Source of the DNA: Lactuca virosa
Taxonomy: Eukaryota; Streptophyta; Magnoliopsida; Asterales; Asteraceae
DNA: 64,000 nt
Direction of reading: 5' to 3'
Assembly: GCA_928212115.1 (NCBI GenBank)
Contig: CAKMRJ010005412.1
Location: 247,389,705 to 247,453,704, forward strand
Position 1 is the first letter of the stretch. Each line of letters opens with the position of its first letter. The position numbers were made by a program, and so were the translations under genes. Shown here one piece after another: positions 1 to 10,735 of the stretch. The notes beneath the pieces are model-generated. The model worked only from the letters and a program-made list of their open reading frames with translations, searched no databases and was not told the origin of the DNA.

Positions 1-352
1 ACTTGTCCTCAAGTTATGGAAAATGAAGAGTTTTTTCTTTTAAATTGTCATTAAAAGTCATAGATTATGAAAATGGAAGAGTTTCAATTTTTAATGTCAT
101 CATAAAATGTTTTTCATGTCTTCCATAACTTGTCCTCAAGTTATGGAACTTGAAAAGTTTTTCATAAAAACCATATTAAACTCATAAGTTATGAAAACAA
201 AAAGTTTTTGAATTGTTCAAAACTTGCCCTCAAGTTTTGGAATTTGTAAAGTTTCCCCCCATGAATACTTTAATTCCAAGTTAAACCCTTAGAATTTTAA
301 AAGTTAAAATTCAACTCTTATACTATTATAATATTAATAGTTAATAGTTATA

Positions 353-412
<60 letters not shown>

Positions 413-1192
413 AACAAAGTCAGTCTTACCGTTAGTAGGTCTCATTCACGAAGCCGGTCTATAAGGGGGGTATAAGGTTAATGCCTATAAAATGGCAGTT
501 TAATGGGTGTCCACTCTCACCCATCACTTCCTTGACTGGTGGAGGGTCGTTAGCCGAACGGGTTTGACAGGACGTTAATTCCCCCATCATTAAAAGTATA
601 ATGAAAAATACTAAGTAACTAAACACTTATAAATTCCCAATCTTAGTTACTTAGGAAAATGTGAATTTGGTGCTAACCCATGAAATTACACTTTGTACCT
701 TGTCAAAGTCGTTAGTGGAGCGTGTGTGGTTAACCGGCACACTAACTTGGATTTAACAAGGTTGGCAAAGGGTGGCTTAAGGTTTATCATAGATCGGTGG
801 AGCGCGTGTGGTTAACCGGCACATCGATTAGGTGATAAATATTAAGGGTACCAAGTATATTTGCATGGTTATTCACACCTTGTTTGCGATCCTCGGCATC
901 CCAGTCACAAACTTGAGAGGGAACAATCGAGATTTAAACATGCCATTGAAAAGTTTAATGAATCTCAAAAGATCTAGGAGTTTCAAACCAATTAAAACCT
1001 AATTCCTATTTCGTTTTTCATGGTGGAAATTGGTGAATCGTCATTCGCCTACCTTCAAATATTTTATAGCTTGGATTACGACATCCCTCTTCCAAGTTAT
1101 AAAATGTTGTGTTGGGTCCTAGCCTTAATATTTCATATTGGGTGTTATATTAAGGACTTTAAATCAACTAACTTGAATTTCTCCCATTGTAG
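1..1192 (+). other. Untranslated leader of Copia E
   Basis: Leader between the unseen primer site and gag. It holds repeated blocks on the theme ATAACTTGTCCTCAAGTTATGG, an inverted repeat, an AT microsatellite at about 349-410, and two copies of GTGTGGTTAACCGGCACA (near 724-741 and 806-823). The same blocks occur in the same order in the leaders of A, B and C. ORFs of up to 144 codons here resemble nothing I know and I do not call them genes. Confidence 0.75.
349..410. repeat. (AT)n microsatellite in Copia E leader
   Basis: About 60 bases of alternating TA. The related leaders of B (about 18230-18280) and A (about 30985-31030) have AT runs at the equivalent place. In C the tract is nearly absent (about 21742-21760), so its length varies between copies. 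Confidence 0.9.
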
Positions 1193-1906
1193 ATGTCTGG
1201 TTCAGACAACTATGACCTTCCCAAATCTCTTGAAACAAGCTTTCCTAATGAAGATGATGTCCCGTGGTTGGATCATGGAAATCGTACTTCACTTCCTCTA
1301 CCTCCTCCAATTATTCTCCCTAACCCACAAGTTCAAGGTCACTCAAGCCCTATTGGCAGGCAAAGTCTGTGTGTGCTCACATCTTGGAGATGAATTCATA
1401 TATAGACAGGCCGGGAGAGTTGGGTGTCAAAGTCTTGAGGAAGTTAGTCGTTGAATAGGTTCTTCAATCACTTCCTAAGTCATATAGTGAGTTCCTTTGG
1501 GACTACTATATGACAGACCATGACATAACCCTTAATGATCTTACCTATTTGCTTGATGCTGCTGAATCAGCAATGATTTAGAGCACTGGTAAAGCAAATT
1601 TGATTGGAAGATCGACTTCCCAAACTTCCATGGACATTGACAATGGTAACATTGGAAATCCAGAAAAGCTTTCTCTTCCCAATGGAAAGGGATCGGCCAT
1701 AGTCAACTCGGTTGACCAAATGGTAAAGAGAAAGGCTAAGTCTGAGATAGTCCTGTGTACCATTCCCAAGGAGTCCATATGTTTCTATTGCCAAAGGAAG
1801 GGGAATTGGTTGCGAAGCTGCCCTATTTACCTGAAAGATCATAAGGATGGTAAAGTCCAAAAATTTGACTCTACTTCGGGTAAAGTCCACTATCTAACTC
1901 TATTAA
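1193..1906 (+). pseudogene. gag: Degenerate Copia gag (E)
   Basis: ATG at 1193 follows the same leader context as the gag starts of B (19063) and C (22554), which fixes the start. The frame breaks by about 1393. The nucleocapsid end reappears in another frame, where a CCHC knuckle begins at about 1780 with CFYC and is followed by the family tail YLKDHKDGKV (family consensus YLQDxKDGKV). The knuckle histidine is replaced by asparagine (GNW in place of GHW), so the RNA-binding motif is lost as well as the frame. The spacing is shorter than in C, so much of the capsid domain seems deleted. Product in an intact relative: the structural Gag protein that packages element RNA. Confidence 0.7.
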
Positions 1907-4329
1907 GTTCCTATTTTGTGATTCTTATTACATGATGTGACTAAGTCGCATTTTGATGTTTTAAGAATTAAAGAAAAGAAAGGAAGCTTAAAGGAAGAAT
2001 ATGTTGATTCTGATTGCGAAGATGGATTTCGATCGCATGGTTCGGTGATCAGAATTTTGAGCTGTTGCTTAAGAGTTGTGATAGGTTGTCTAGGAATAAA
2101 TAACAACATTGTTTTCATATGCATTTGCATTGTAAGGATAAGTTTTTTCCGCATGTTTTAATATAAATGAAAAGGTTTTATTTTTATTTATTTTAAATAT
2201 CCGTACAATGGCATTTGTGAAAAATTGTTGTTTATATGATTCCATTGATAGCAATATTGGAAAATGGATTTGATTCTTTCGTTTGTGGTAGTGTCATAAT
2301 TTACCAAATAAGGAAAGATTCTCATCACCCAAGTTTCAGTTGGATAGAAACTTGGAATCATGCAACTTGTATTGTATGATGAATGAGAATTTTCATCTTT
2401 GGGAAATTAAGACTAATTCCTTGATCACATGTATATGTGAGTCAAGTGAAGGATTAGGGGATCGGGTACACTTGCGTGTGCACTGGTCAGGTTCACCACA
2501 GAGAACGATAAGACTATTTGTCATGATTTACTGAAGTTTAGTAAATATGGTTGTGCTTACAAGTTTAAGTGTAACTCTGAAACATTCGAAAAGTTTCAAT
2601 GTAAGGCAGAACGAATAAGAAGAATCAAATTAGACAGAAAGATAAAAGTTTCTCCAATCTGAAAATATGGGAGGGTACTTGAGTATCTTGTTTTATGATT
2701 ATCTTAGTGGTTATGAAACCATATCACAATTGATTCTCTAAAGGACATCTTAATGCATTTGTTTGACTAAGAAGAGGAATCGTGAATTGTTGAATTGGTT
2801 AAATCAAAAAAATAAGTCAGACTTCGTTCCAAAACAATTCTTAGAGTGATACTCCAAGATTGTGACTTGAATGACATAATCTTAAGAAGCTTTAAAACAC
2901 TTTTCAAATGTAGAGTAAGATGTTTTCTACTCTTGTACATTTGAAATTGGTGAGTTGTGATGTTTTGGATAAAACAAAGACCAACTAAGACCAATTGTGT
3001 GAAGTGTTTATCTTGATAAGTATCCGCACTAACTCTTGAATATTTGTTTTGTCAAGGAATATTTCTTGACAAGAGAATCTTATATGTCAAGAGGTCAGTG
3101 GAAATCTTAAAAGATCTTGAAAAAGTTCAGGAACTAATCAAGAATAAAACCTGTTGTTTATCACTAGCACACGACTTGAGTTTTGCAACCTATCGTGTTG
3201 ACATATTCTTGTTTCTATGCCGATTCCAGTTAAAGTTGACTATGCATGTGAGTTCTATCAGTTCTCAGTTGTTTGTATAACTACTTGGAAGCAATGGTAG
3301 GCCCTTGTGCTGCCAAGTGGCAAGAAGTTAAGATTGAAACAAGTTCAATCCATATGAGTTTGGATTTGTCATTAGCCTCGATTATGATTACGACATCCAT
3401 CTTTATAGTCGTATTTTGAAATCTTGGAAAATAAAAAAATATTGTAGCAAAAGACTGATCTTGGATCATGTCTTTATGTGAGACATCATGAATTGTGTCC
3501 CATATGCTTCGGATATAGGATCAATTACATGTGCTAGAATATTTATCCTTTCTAAATTTTCCAAATGCCTAGGGCATTAAGAGGGGAAAAGGTCTAGAAT
3601 TGGATATGACTAAAATGATTAAGCAATTGTTGAAGACAATCTGAGGTTTACCAAAAGATTGGTTGCTCATGGACAATTGGAAGTATAGCGCTAATTTTGG
3701 AAGGACCATATTGACATATTTTGAAAGGAGGCAACTCTTGTTCAGAAGTGATAGTCAAAATGGAATATGGAAATGTTTCCATAAGTGGAAGTTATTCATT
3801 AAATATGTGTAAGATTGGAAAACTTAATGTAGGAAGGATGTTCAAAGCAATGTACTTTGAATGTGAGACTTCGTTTCCATGGAATTGCTCTCCATTGGAA
3901 TACTTTGTAAATGTCTGTTGCCAAGTCTTTGTGACTTTTGTGCATAGTCATTACAAGAGGATCAATGCATATAAGTTTAGAATCTAACAGACTTCAGTAA
4001 AATGGAAAAGAATCTTGTATTCTTACATTTGCGGTAATGAATTTGGATTGTGAAATGAGCATCATTAGAATCATGTTCAATTGGTCTATTTCACAAAGTA
4101 AGGATCATAGACAAACATAGTGTGCATACTTGGAGTATGGCATAACTATCGTTTGGACAAACATAGTATGCATGCTTGGAGCATGACATGACTATTGTTT
4201 TGATTCAAGTATAAAGTTGATTATTCGAAACATTGTACAATGAATAATAAGTAATCAATATGGTGTTTAAATAAAAAGTGTTTTATTTACTCTCAAAGGT
4301 GCTTGGGGCCATATAGGATTAGTATTATT
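1907..4329. other. Copia E interior without recognisable coding
   Basis: About 2.4 kb between the gag remnant and the 3' untranslated region. The ORFs here are under 90 codons and I recognise no protease, integrase, reverse transcriptase or RNase H motif on either strand. A short duplicated stretch near 4110-4190 (GGACAAACATAGTATGCATG type) stands out. It is either a very old pol or unrelated filler typical of non-autonomous elements. Confidence 0.5.
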
Positions 4330-5087
4330 CTTGTGTTTCACTTTGAATGTTTTGACTTCCCGAATAACTAGGTTATTCAAATTCTCCATAGTAAGTCATA
4401 TGTTGGAAGTAGATACGAATCAAGACTGTCATGAAGTTGGCTTGTAGATGTCTAAGGTGTTGGACATAGCAAGAGTTGCTACAACATTCATGAGTGCTCC
4501 TGGAATGAGATTCGAGTATTGGATTAAACCCACACTCATTTGACTCACTTCATGGATTTTATCACGAGTGATCATGAGACGATAATATCTTATAATCTTC
4601 AAACCAAGATATATGAGTTGCAGTCTACAAGTCGGTTACACATTGATTATGTGAAAATGCACCAGTAACTTGGTGTTATAAAACGCATTTTTGTGTGTGA
4701 TTTGATAAGTATATAGAGCAAGCATATGAGTCGAAGTTTATCCATTCCTTTTACCCTTAGAGGGATAAAAGCGATATTTGTGGGCCCCTCGATGATTTGG
4801 TGATGACAAACGTAAGTGCTCAGCCGGGCCTGGACTGATTTGATTTGTTCAATTAGTCAGTCGTCATAAATCAAAAATCGGGAAACAACAGATGGACAGA
4901 GAGAATGATTATAATCCATGTCTCAGTCTATATGATATCTATAATGGAGGAATATATGATCTCTTATCTAATGGATGCGTCATTGATTTGTTTAGAGTTC
5001 GACAGCAGCTTTTAAGAGCTACGATTGCTAGTCGGGTTTTGGAGTCATACTTGCAATAATAGTTTTAGACTTATCCAAGTGGGAGAC
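4330..5087 (+). other. 3' untranslated region and polypurine tract of Copia E
   Basis: Aligns by eye with the 3' UTR of C (about 26690-27448), for example ATGTTGGAAGTAGATA and GACTGTCATGA in the same order. It ends in CCAAGTGGGAGAC directly before the LTR. The purine-rich GTGGGAGA part is the likely plus-strand primer. Confidence 0.7.
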
Positions 5088-5862
5088 TGTTGGATTAGTG
5101 TCTAAGTCCATAGCTATAATTGGTATGTACTTGAACCGATTTGGCATGATCCATTTGGGTTGCATGGCATCGGAACAATTTGGATAGACTTTTGTGAGAA
5201 AAGGATATTTATGATTTATTAATATATTATAAGTTCTAATATATTAATATGAAATCATATTATTTAATTAGTATTGATCAAGAATTAATTTGGAATTAAT
5301 TTTATGATAAAAAAGACACTAATTAAATATATAGTGATTGATTGTGTAAATCATTCATTCTTATATATGTGGGCTTATGATCCATAGTTCTCCATGTTGG
5401 GCTAAACCCATGGAGCAACCCATGGATACTCCATGGAGGTTTTAACCCATGGAGCATGAAGAATATGGAAAGACATGAGTTACATGGTGTAACCCTAATA
5501 GCCACAATATATAAAGACCCCATAGCTCAAGAAATCGACCCTAAGGTTTTCATAGGAGAGGGCTAGCCGATTTTGAGCATAAGGACTTTTCTCTCAAGTT
5601 ATTCCAAGTTGTTGTTGGTGTTGTGTTAACCATTTGAGGTGTCACACTTGGGGCACTAGGCTCTTAAGCTCCATGGAATCAAGCTACAACAAAAAGGTAT
5701 GTTATCCTAACTAGTATCTTGTATTGTTTAAGTCAGTTGTATGCTAGTTATAGGTTTAATACCTTGGAAACCATTTGCATGTATAATTAGTGAAAACAAA
5801 GATCCAAGGTATTTAGGGTTGTATGTGCACCATAGGATGTTGTAGTATACTCAAACCCATCA
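5088..5862 (+). repeat. 3' LTR of Copia E
   Basis: 775 bp, starts TGTTGGAT and ends CCCATCA. A TATA box TATATAAAG is at 5508-5516. The LTR is homologous to those of A, B and C (779/780, 752/785 and 775 bp). Confidence 0.9.
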
Positions 5863-5944
5863 ATGTTATGTTGTGTTATGTTATGTTATGTTATGTTATG
5901 TTATGTTATGTTATGTTATGTTATGTTATGTTGTGTTGTGTTAT
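5863..5944. repeat. (TTATG)n microsatellite
   Basis: About 15 copies of a pentamer TTATG with a few TTGTG variants, immediately after the LTR of E. It may have grown from the target sequence ATGTT. Confidence 0.9.
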
Positions 5945-5971
5945 ATGTTGATATGATATTTGATTAGTTAG

Positions 5972-6065
5972 GGCTGCTGTTAGCCAACCGGGGGTTGTTG
6001 ATAACCTCCCGAGCATGCTGTTAGCTCACCGAGACTATCGATAGTCCCAAGGTTGCAGATAACCC
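5972..6065 (+). repeat. Hairpin minisatellite in LTR G with varying stem arms
   Basis: Five consecutive short inverted repeats in about 95 bp: GGCT/AGCC, GGTT/AACC, GAGC/GCTC, GACT/AGTC (as GACTATCGATAGTC, a full palindrome) and GGTT/AACC. Loops are about 6 to 9 bases. The arms differ between units but each pair remains complementary. A likely splice acceptor GGCAG (6149-6153) lies downstream. Confidence 0.7.
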
Positions 6066-6355
6066 ATAGTTGTTTATTTCTGCTGATTTATATGTGGTAT
6101 CTTGGGGAACTCACTAAGCTTTGTGCTTACAGTTGTTGATTTTTATGTGGCAGGTACTTCGCAAGACCGTAGGAAGGCGAATGTCTGATTGTACACACGC
6201 ACTGGGATTTTATTACTGGGATATGATCTTTTATTTACTCTGATAACTATGACACTTGTGGTTTTGTAATTGACTTGTACTTGATATTTGGTTGTGAACA
6301 ATGTTTTTGGAAGTCTTAAAAATGAAAATTTTGGTCTAAAATTTGAGATGTTACA

Positions 6356-7820
6356 CTAAGTGTGGGGTTCATTTCGTGAGAAGCTAGATACGAGGGAAGA
6401 GTCAAGAAAATAATAGAGTCCTAGAAGGGTCTCGATACATTTAGGCATTCAGTTGAATTTCACTTGTATTGAAGAATTAATGCAAAACTGCATTATGTGA
6501 ATACCAGTTTTCACGACGTGGTCCTTCTTTCCACGTCGTGACTCTTAAGCCATCGCGATTCAGATTTCTCTTTACATCGACAACACGACGTGACTTAAAT
6601 TACCACGTCGTGGTTAGCACATATGGCATTTTTATTTTCTCTTCCAATTTTACAATGTAGCGTATTCTTTCCCACATTAAGATACTATGCAACACATTTG
6701 TTGAAGATTCAAGTCTCAGAAGATCCAAGTTCCAGTCGTATAATCAAGATGTTCAATTTATCCACACGCATTCAGAAATGATCTCGCCACTACTACCCCA
6801 GAGGAGTCTGTTCCTTTTTCTCCCTTTTATTGCTTTTAAATTATTTTATGCATACAATGAGGGCATTGTATGAAATAAGTGTGGGGTAGGGGGCCAAAAA
6901 AGTAAATTGCTAGAAAATTTAGAAAATTTAAAATTTTAGAAAATTTAAAAATTTAGAAATAAATTTAAAAATATATTTGAAATAATAATCTAAAAATTGA
7001 ATATAGTGATAATTTAAGAACTTAAGTTGCTAGTGTTGCGTGGGATGATCCAATGCGAGCTCAAATGTTAAATTGAGTCAACATATGTTATAGTATATTT
7101 GTGGCTTCCCAAGTCTTAGTGAAAAGTCATGAGATATGAAAGATAATCTGGTAGTTTATGAAGTTTTGCAGTCTGTACTTGAAATCTATCCAGAAGAGCT
7201 TATGTAGTCATTGAACGTAGACAAATACATCTAACCAATAAAGGTTGAAGTTAAGCTCCCTTTCTTAACCATGTAGGATTTGAGCGAAAAAAAGTCAGTT
7301 ATATAACAAAAGAGAGAAAATTACCAAAAAAGTTTTAAGAATTTTGGAGCTATTAAAGTATAAAGATCAAAAGATCAAAAATTCTGAAGAATCAAGTAAG
7401 TCGAAGATACCAAAAATCAACAATAAAGGTGGTGAATTCAAAGAAATCAAATATCAATTATTCAAGAAGTGAAGAATTTCAAAGAGCTCCGTTGTGGTAT
7501 CTAAAGTTGTAATTTTTCTAGATTATGTATGCTTGGGTAGCTTAACCAAAAATACTTTGAGGTTAAGAAAGATTTATGAGGATTGATTCGGAGGGTTGCC
7601 GAAATGAGTATCATATACGCTAAGGGGTGAAGGTTCATAAGGATTGTGAGTATTTAGGATTGGGAAGTTGTTAGGATTTTAGACACAAATATACGCATTG
7701 AGGTATTGGTATAATGGTTGAGTTCAAAATGGATTGTCTTATCTGATGTTGGTGATGAGAGTTTGACCTAAAATAAGTTAGTTTGGCATGAGGGCAAGCA
7801 AAGGATAAGTGTGGGGTATT
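6356..7820 (+). mobile_element. 3' non-coding region of Athila/Tat-like Gypsy element F
   Basis: AT-rich, without a recognisable ORF. AAGTGTGGGG occurs three times (6358-6367, 6877-6886, 7807-7816). The last copy is directly upstream of the LTR and is the likely polypurine tract. Long non-coding 3' regions with this motif are known in Athila/Tat elements. The lineage call is inference because no pol is in the window. The coding part would lie to the left, beyond G and E. Confidence 0.55.
6512..6613. repeat. Cluster of CACGACGTG palindromes in F
   Basis: Four near-palindromes alternating between the two orientations: CACGACGTG (6512-6520), CACGTCGTG (6532-6540), CACGACGTG (6584-6592) and CACGTCGTG (6604-6612). 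Surrounding DNA is AT-rich, so the CpG content stands out. Confidence 0.85.
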
Positions 7821-8512
7821 TGATATTGTCATATTTATACATATTTTTAGGCAATATTTTAATACATTTTATTTAATATTTTGGTTATTTGCAAAGATAT
7901 ATGATACTTATGAAATTAAATTATATTTTGTATCCAAAAGGAACAATCTTGAAGAATAAGGACCATAATTGACAAGAAGTGGAACTTTGGAGGATTGAAG
8001 AATTAAAAGAAGAAAAATCCCTGCGAAAAGCTCAAATCACGATGTGGCCATCACATTCACGACGTGTAGTGAGTGGTCTAGAAGATAAGTGCACGGGAAG
8101 TCAAAGTCCTTGCCCGATAAGGATTTATCTCAAATTCACGACGTGAAATCCTTGTTCACGTCGTGAAGTGTGAAAATTCCCAAAACTATAAATACTCATT
8201 CACTTTTACGATTTGGGGGGCGTGGAAGATTTTCAGAGAGAATTATGGAGAAGAATTGTTCAGAAAAACCGAGAGTAAACATTCTAGTAAGGAGATTTAA
8301 TTGAAGATCGAGATATTGAAGAATAAATTCATCATCCTAGTTTGGTACACTATGATTATATCTTTTATTATTGGATTTGTGTTTGTGTTTGTGTTTTTAG
8401 CCATGAGTAGCTGAATTTAGTTGCTTCTGTTTAGCTAGATGAAGGTTTAACTCTATGGTCTAGTTTATTAATTTATGGATTTTAATTTTTGGTGTTAAGC
8501 TTGTGTTAGATT
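7821..8512 (+). repeat. LTR of Gypsy element F, left half
   Basis: Starts TGATATTGTC after the polypurine-like GATAAGTGTGGGG. It carries a TATA box and three upstream CACGACGTG-type motifs (8058-8066, 8137-8145, 8157-8165). It is interrupted at 8512 by Copia A; the text resumes at 32482 after the repeated AGATT. The two halves sum to about 1.38 kb. Confidence 0.7.
8187..8194 (+). promoter_or_regulatory. TATA box of F LTR
   Basis: TATAAATA, 22 bases downstream of the last CACGTCGTG motif (8157-8165). Confidence 0.6.
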
Positions 8513-9291
8513 TGATGGGTTTTGAGCATTCTAACACTCCTAAGGTGTGCATGCAACCCTAGAAACCTTGGATCTATGTTTTCTCTATTATACATGCAAA
8601 CTTTCATTTTTCCAAGGTTTCATCTTAACTAGCATATCATAAGGTATAGTAATACAAAAAACTAGTAGAATGACATACCTTTTCTTGTAGCTTGATTCCT
8701 TAAGCCTTTAAGAGCCTAGCACCCCAAGTGTGATGCCTCAAATGCTTCACACAACACCACCAACAAATGGAATGACTTGATAGAAGAATCCTTGCACTCA
8801 AAATTTGGCTAGCCCTCTTTTCTTATCACTTAGGTGCCAATTTTGGTAACCTTAGGGTCTTTTATATAGTGTGGCAAACTAGGGTTACACATGTAAATCC
8901 TAATGACATTCCATATCCCTCATGCTCCATGGGTTAAAACCTCCATGGAGTATCCATGGGTCACCACATGGGTTTAGCCCAACATGAAGAACTATGGATC
9001 ATTAGCCCACTTTATAAGAATGAATGATTTACCAAATCAACCCCTTATATTTAATTAGTCTCTTTTGATCAAAAAATTTATTCCTAACTAATTCTTGATC
9101 AAGACTAATTAAATAATATGATTTCATATTAATATATTAGAACTTATAATATATTAATAAATCATAAATATCCTCTTCTCAAAAGTCTATCCTTCAGATT
9201 ATTCTGGTGCCATGCAACCCAAATGGACCATGCTACTCTCGAGTCAAGTACATACCAATTATAGTTATGGGCTTAGACACTAAATCCAACA
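8513..9291 (-). repeat. 3' LTR of Copia A
   Basis: 779 bp; plus-strand text runs TGATGGG to ATCCAACA, the reverse complement of the TGTTGGAT...CCCATCA ends of the family. The minus-strand TATA box (TATATAAAA) is near 8860-8868. Confidence 0.92.
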
Positions 9292-9976
9292 GTCTCCCAC
9301 TTTGATAAGTCTAATAACTATAACTTCAAGTACGACTTAGAACACCGACTAGCAATCGTAGCTCTTAAAAGCCTCTGTCGAAACGAGACGCTCCATTTTA
9401 GATAAGTGATCATATAATCCTCTGTTCAAGATATCAGCCGGATAAATACATGGAACAACGTCGCACTTATTGTCCAGCAGTTTGTTTCTCGATTTCCGAT
9501 TTGTTTGACATAGAACTTAATCAAACACATCAATTTAGTTCTGACCGGGCCCGACACATAAGTCAAAACCAAATCATCGAGGGGCCCAAGATATCGCTTT
9601 TAATCCTCCAAGGACTAAAAGGAACATATAAACTTCGACTCATATGCTTGTGATAACTATTCATCAAATTATACACAACAACACGTTTTATTACATCGAG
9701 TTACCGCTGCGTTTTCGTACTATCAATGTACAACCAATTCATAGTCAACAACTCATATATCTAGGTTTGAAGACTTATATGATATTATTGTCTCACGATC
9801 ACTCGAGATAAATTCTATGAAGTGATATAAGTGAGTGCGGTGTTTAATCCAAATATCAGACCTTATGAGCACTCATGAATGTTGCAGCAAACTTGCTATG
9901 TCTAATACCATTCAGACAAATCTACAAACCAAATTCATGACAGTCTTGATTCAATAACTACTTCCAACGTATGATC
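9292..9976 (-). other. 3' untranslated region of Copia A, distal part
   Basis: Begins (plus strand) GTCTCCCAC, the complement of the polypurine tract GTGGGAGAC. It matches the 3' UTR of C in reverse orientation up to the insertion of D at 9977. The 67-codon ORF at 9450 is not a gene. Confidence 0.8.
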
Positions 9977-10180
9977 TGTGACAACCCGAACCTTTTTCTA
10001 TATCCGTTATCCAAATTCCGTTAATAAAAACTTGAATTTTTATTGAGTCCCGTCGAATTCCTTTGGCTTGGAAAGTCATTTTGTTGTATAATTGAGCTTC
10101 ATATATGAGTCGGGACCAAACCTATGTGAAATTTCGAGTTTTCCGTCGATCAAAACAAACATTCTCGGCCGAACTTGGGT

Positions 10181-10438
10181 TCACGGCCGTACACCCGTGT
10201 ACGGCCGTACACGCGTGTACAGCCGTACACTCGTTTACGGCCCATGTCAGGTGGACCCCACCACCGACCACAAAAACCCCTATAAATACGAGACCCTACC
10301 CATCATTTACACTCTTCTTACGGCCGTACACTCGTTTACGGCCGTACACTCGTTTACGGCCCATGTCGGGTGGACCCCACCACCGACCACAAAAACCCCT
10401 ATAAATACGAGACCCTACCCATCATTTACACTCTTCTG
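10181..10438 (+). promoter_or_regulatory. Tandemly duplicated promoter segment in LTR D
   Basis: A 119-bp unit containing TTTACGGCCCATGTC, a TATAAATA box and downstream text occurs twice in tandem, with TATA boxes at 10281-10288 and 10400-10407. Just upstream are perfect palindromes GTACGGCCGTAC (10199-10210) and GTACACGCGTGTAC (10207-10220). Further GTACGGCCGTACA copies lie between the two TATA boxes. Confidence 0.8.
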
Positions 10439-10599
10439 GCCGAACACCCTCTATTTCTCTCTCTAGACTATCGACCGTACACCCCTAAAAACACCCTTAA
10501 TCTTCTGGAAAACATCGAAAAACACCATTGTGGATCATTTCGGATCATCTAGAACACGTTTCTCGTCGAAATCAGCATCTTTGTTCTTGAGTGTACGAC

Positions 10600-10735
10600 C
10601 GTACACCTTCAAAATTGTTGACCGCACACTCGTCCACGGCCGTACACCTTCAAAGGCCGTACACACCTTCAAGGCAGTCTACGGCTGTACACGGTTCACG
10701 GCCGTACACTCCCTTTCACAGCCGTACACACTCCT
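10600..10735 (+). repeat. GGCCGTACA palindrome array downstream of D TATA boxes
   Basis: At least six copies or variants of CGGCCGTACAC, GACCGTACACC and CAGCCGTACAC at irregular spacing. It is likely transcribed, since it lies 200-330 bp after the second TATA box. Confidence 0.75.

Larger units (their letters stand above)
1..5862 (+). mobile_element. Copia-type LTR retrotransposon E, 3' portion (5' LTR outside window)
   Basis: Leader, degenerate gag, 3' untranslated region and 3' LTR of a Copia-type element on the plus strand. The leader (for example GTCTTACCGTTAGTAGG near 425) and the LTR match those of elements A, B and C in this window, so all four are one family. The 5' LTR and primer site lie left of base 1. 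Only a damaged gag is recognisable and no protease, integrase or reverse transcriptase can be read, so this copy is dead or non-autonomous. The LTR ends in CCCATCA and is followed by ATGTT (5863-5867), the expected place of the target-site duplication. It sits inside the tail of another LTR (5863-6355). Confidence 0.85.
5863..6355 (+). repeat. 3' tail of a Gypsy LTR (G), truncated by Copia E
   Basis: Ends in GAGATGTTACA, the terminus type of chromovirus LTRs (compare GGGATGTTACA in K). It contains GGGAACTCACTAAGC, GTGCTTACAG and GGCAGGTAC (6149-6157), which occur in the same order in the K LTR. The 5' part is outside the window or was displaced by E. The next bases are CTAAG. Confidence 0.75.

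Noticed and set aside
5863..5944. Telomere-like repeat
   Set aside because: The unit is TTATG with TTGTG variants, not TTTAGGG; an ordinary microsatellite.
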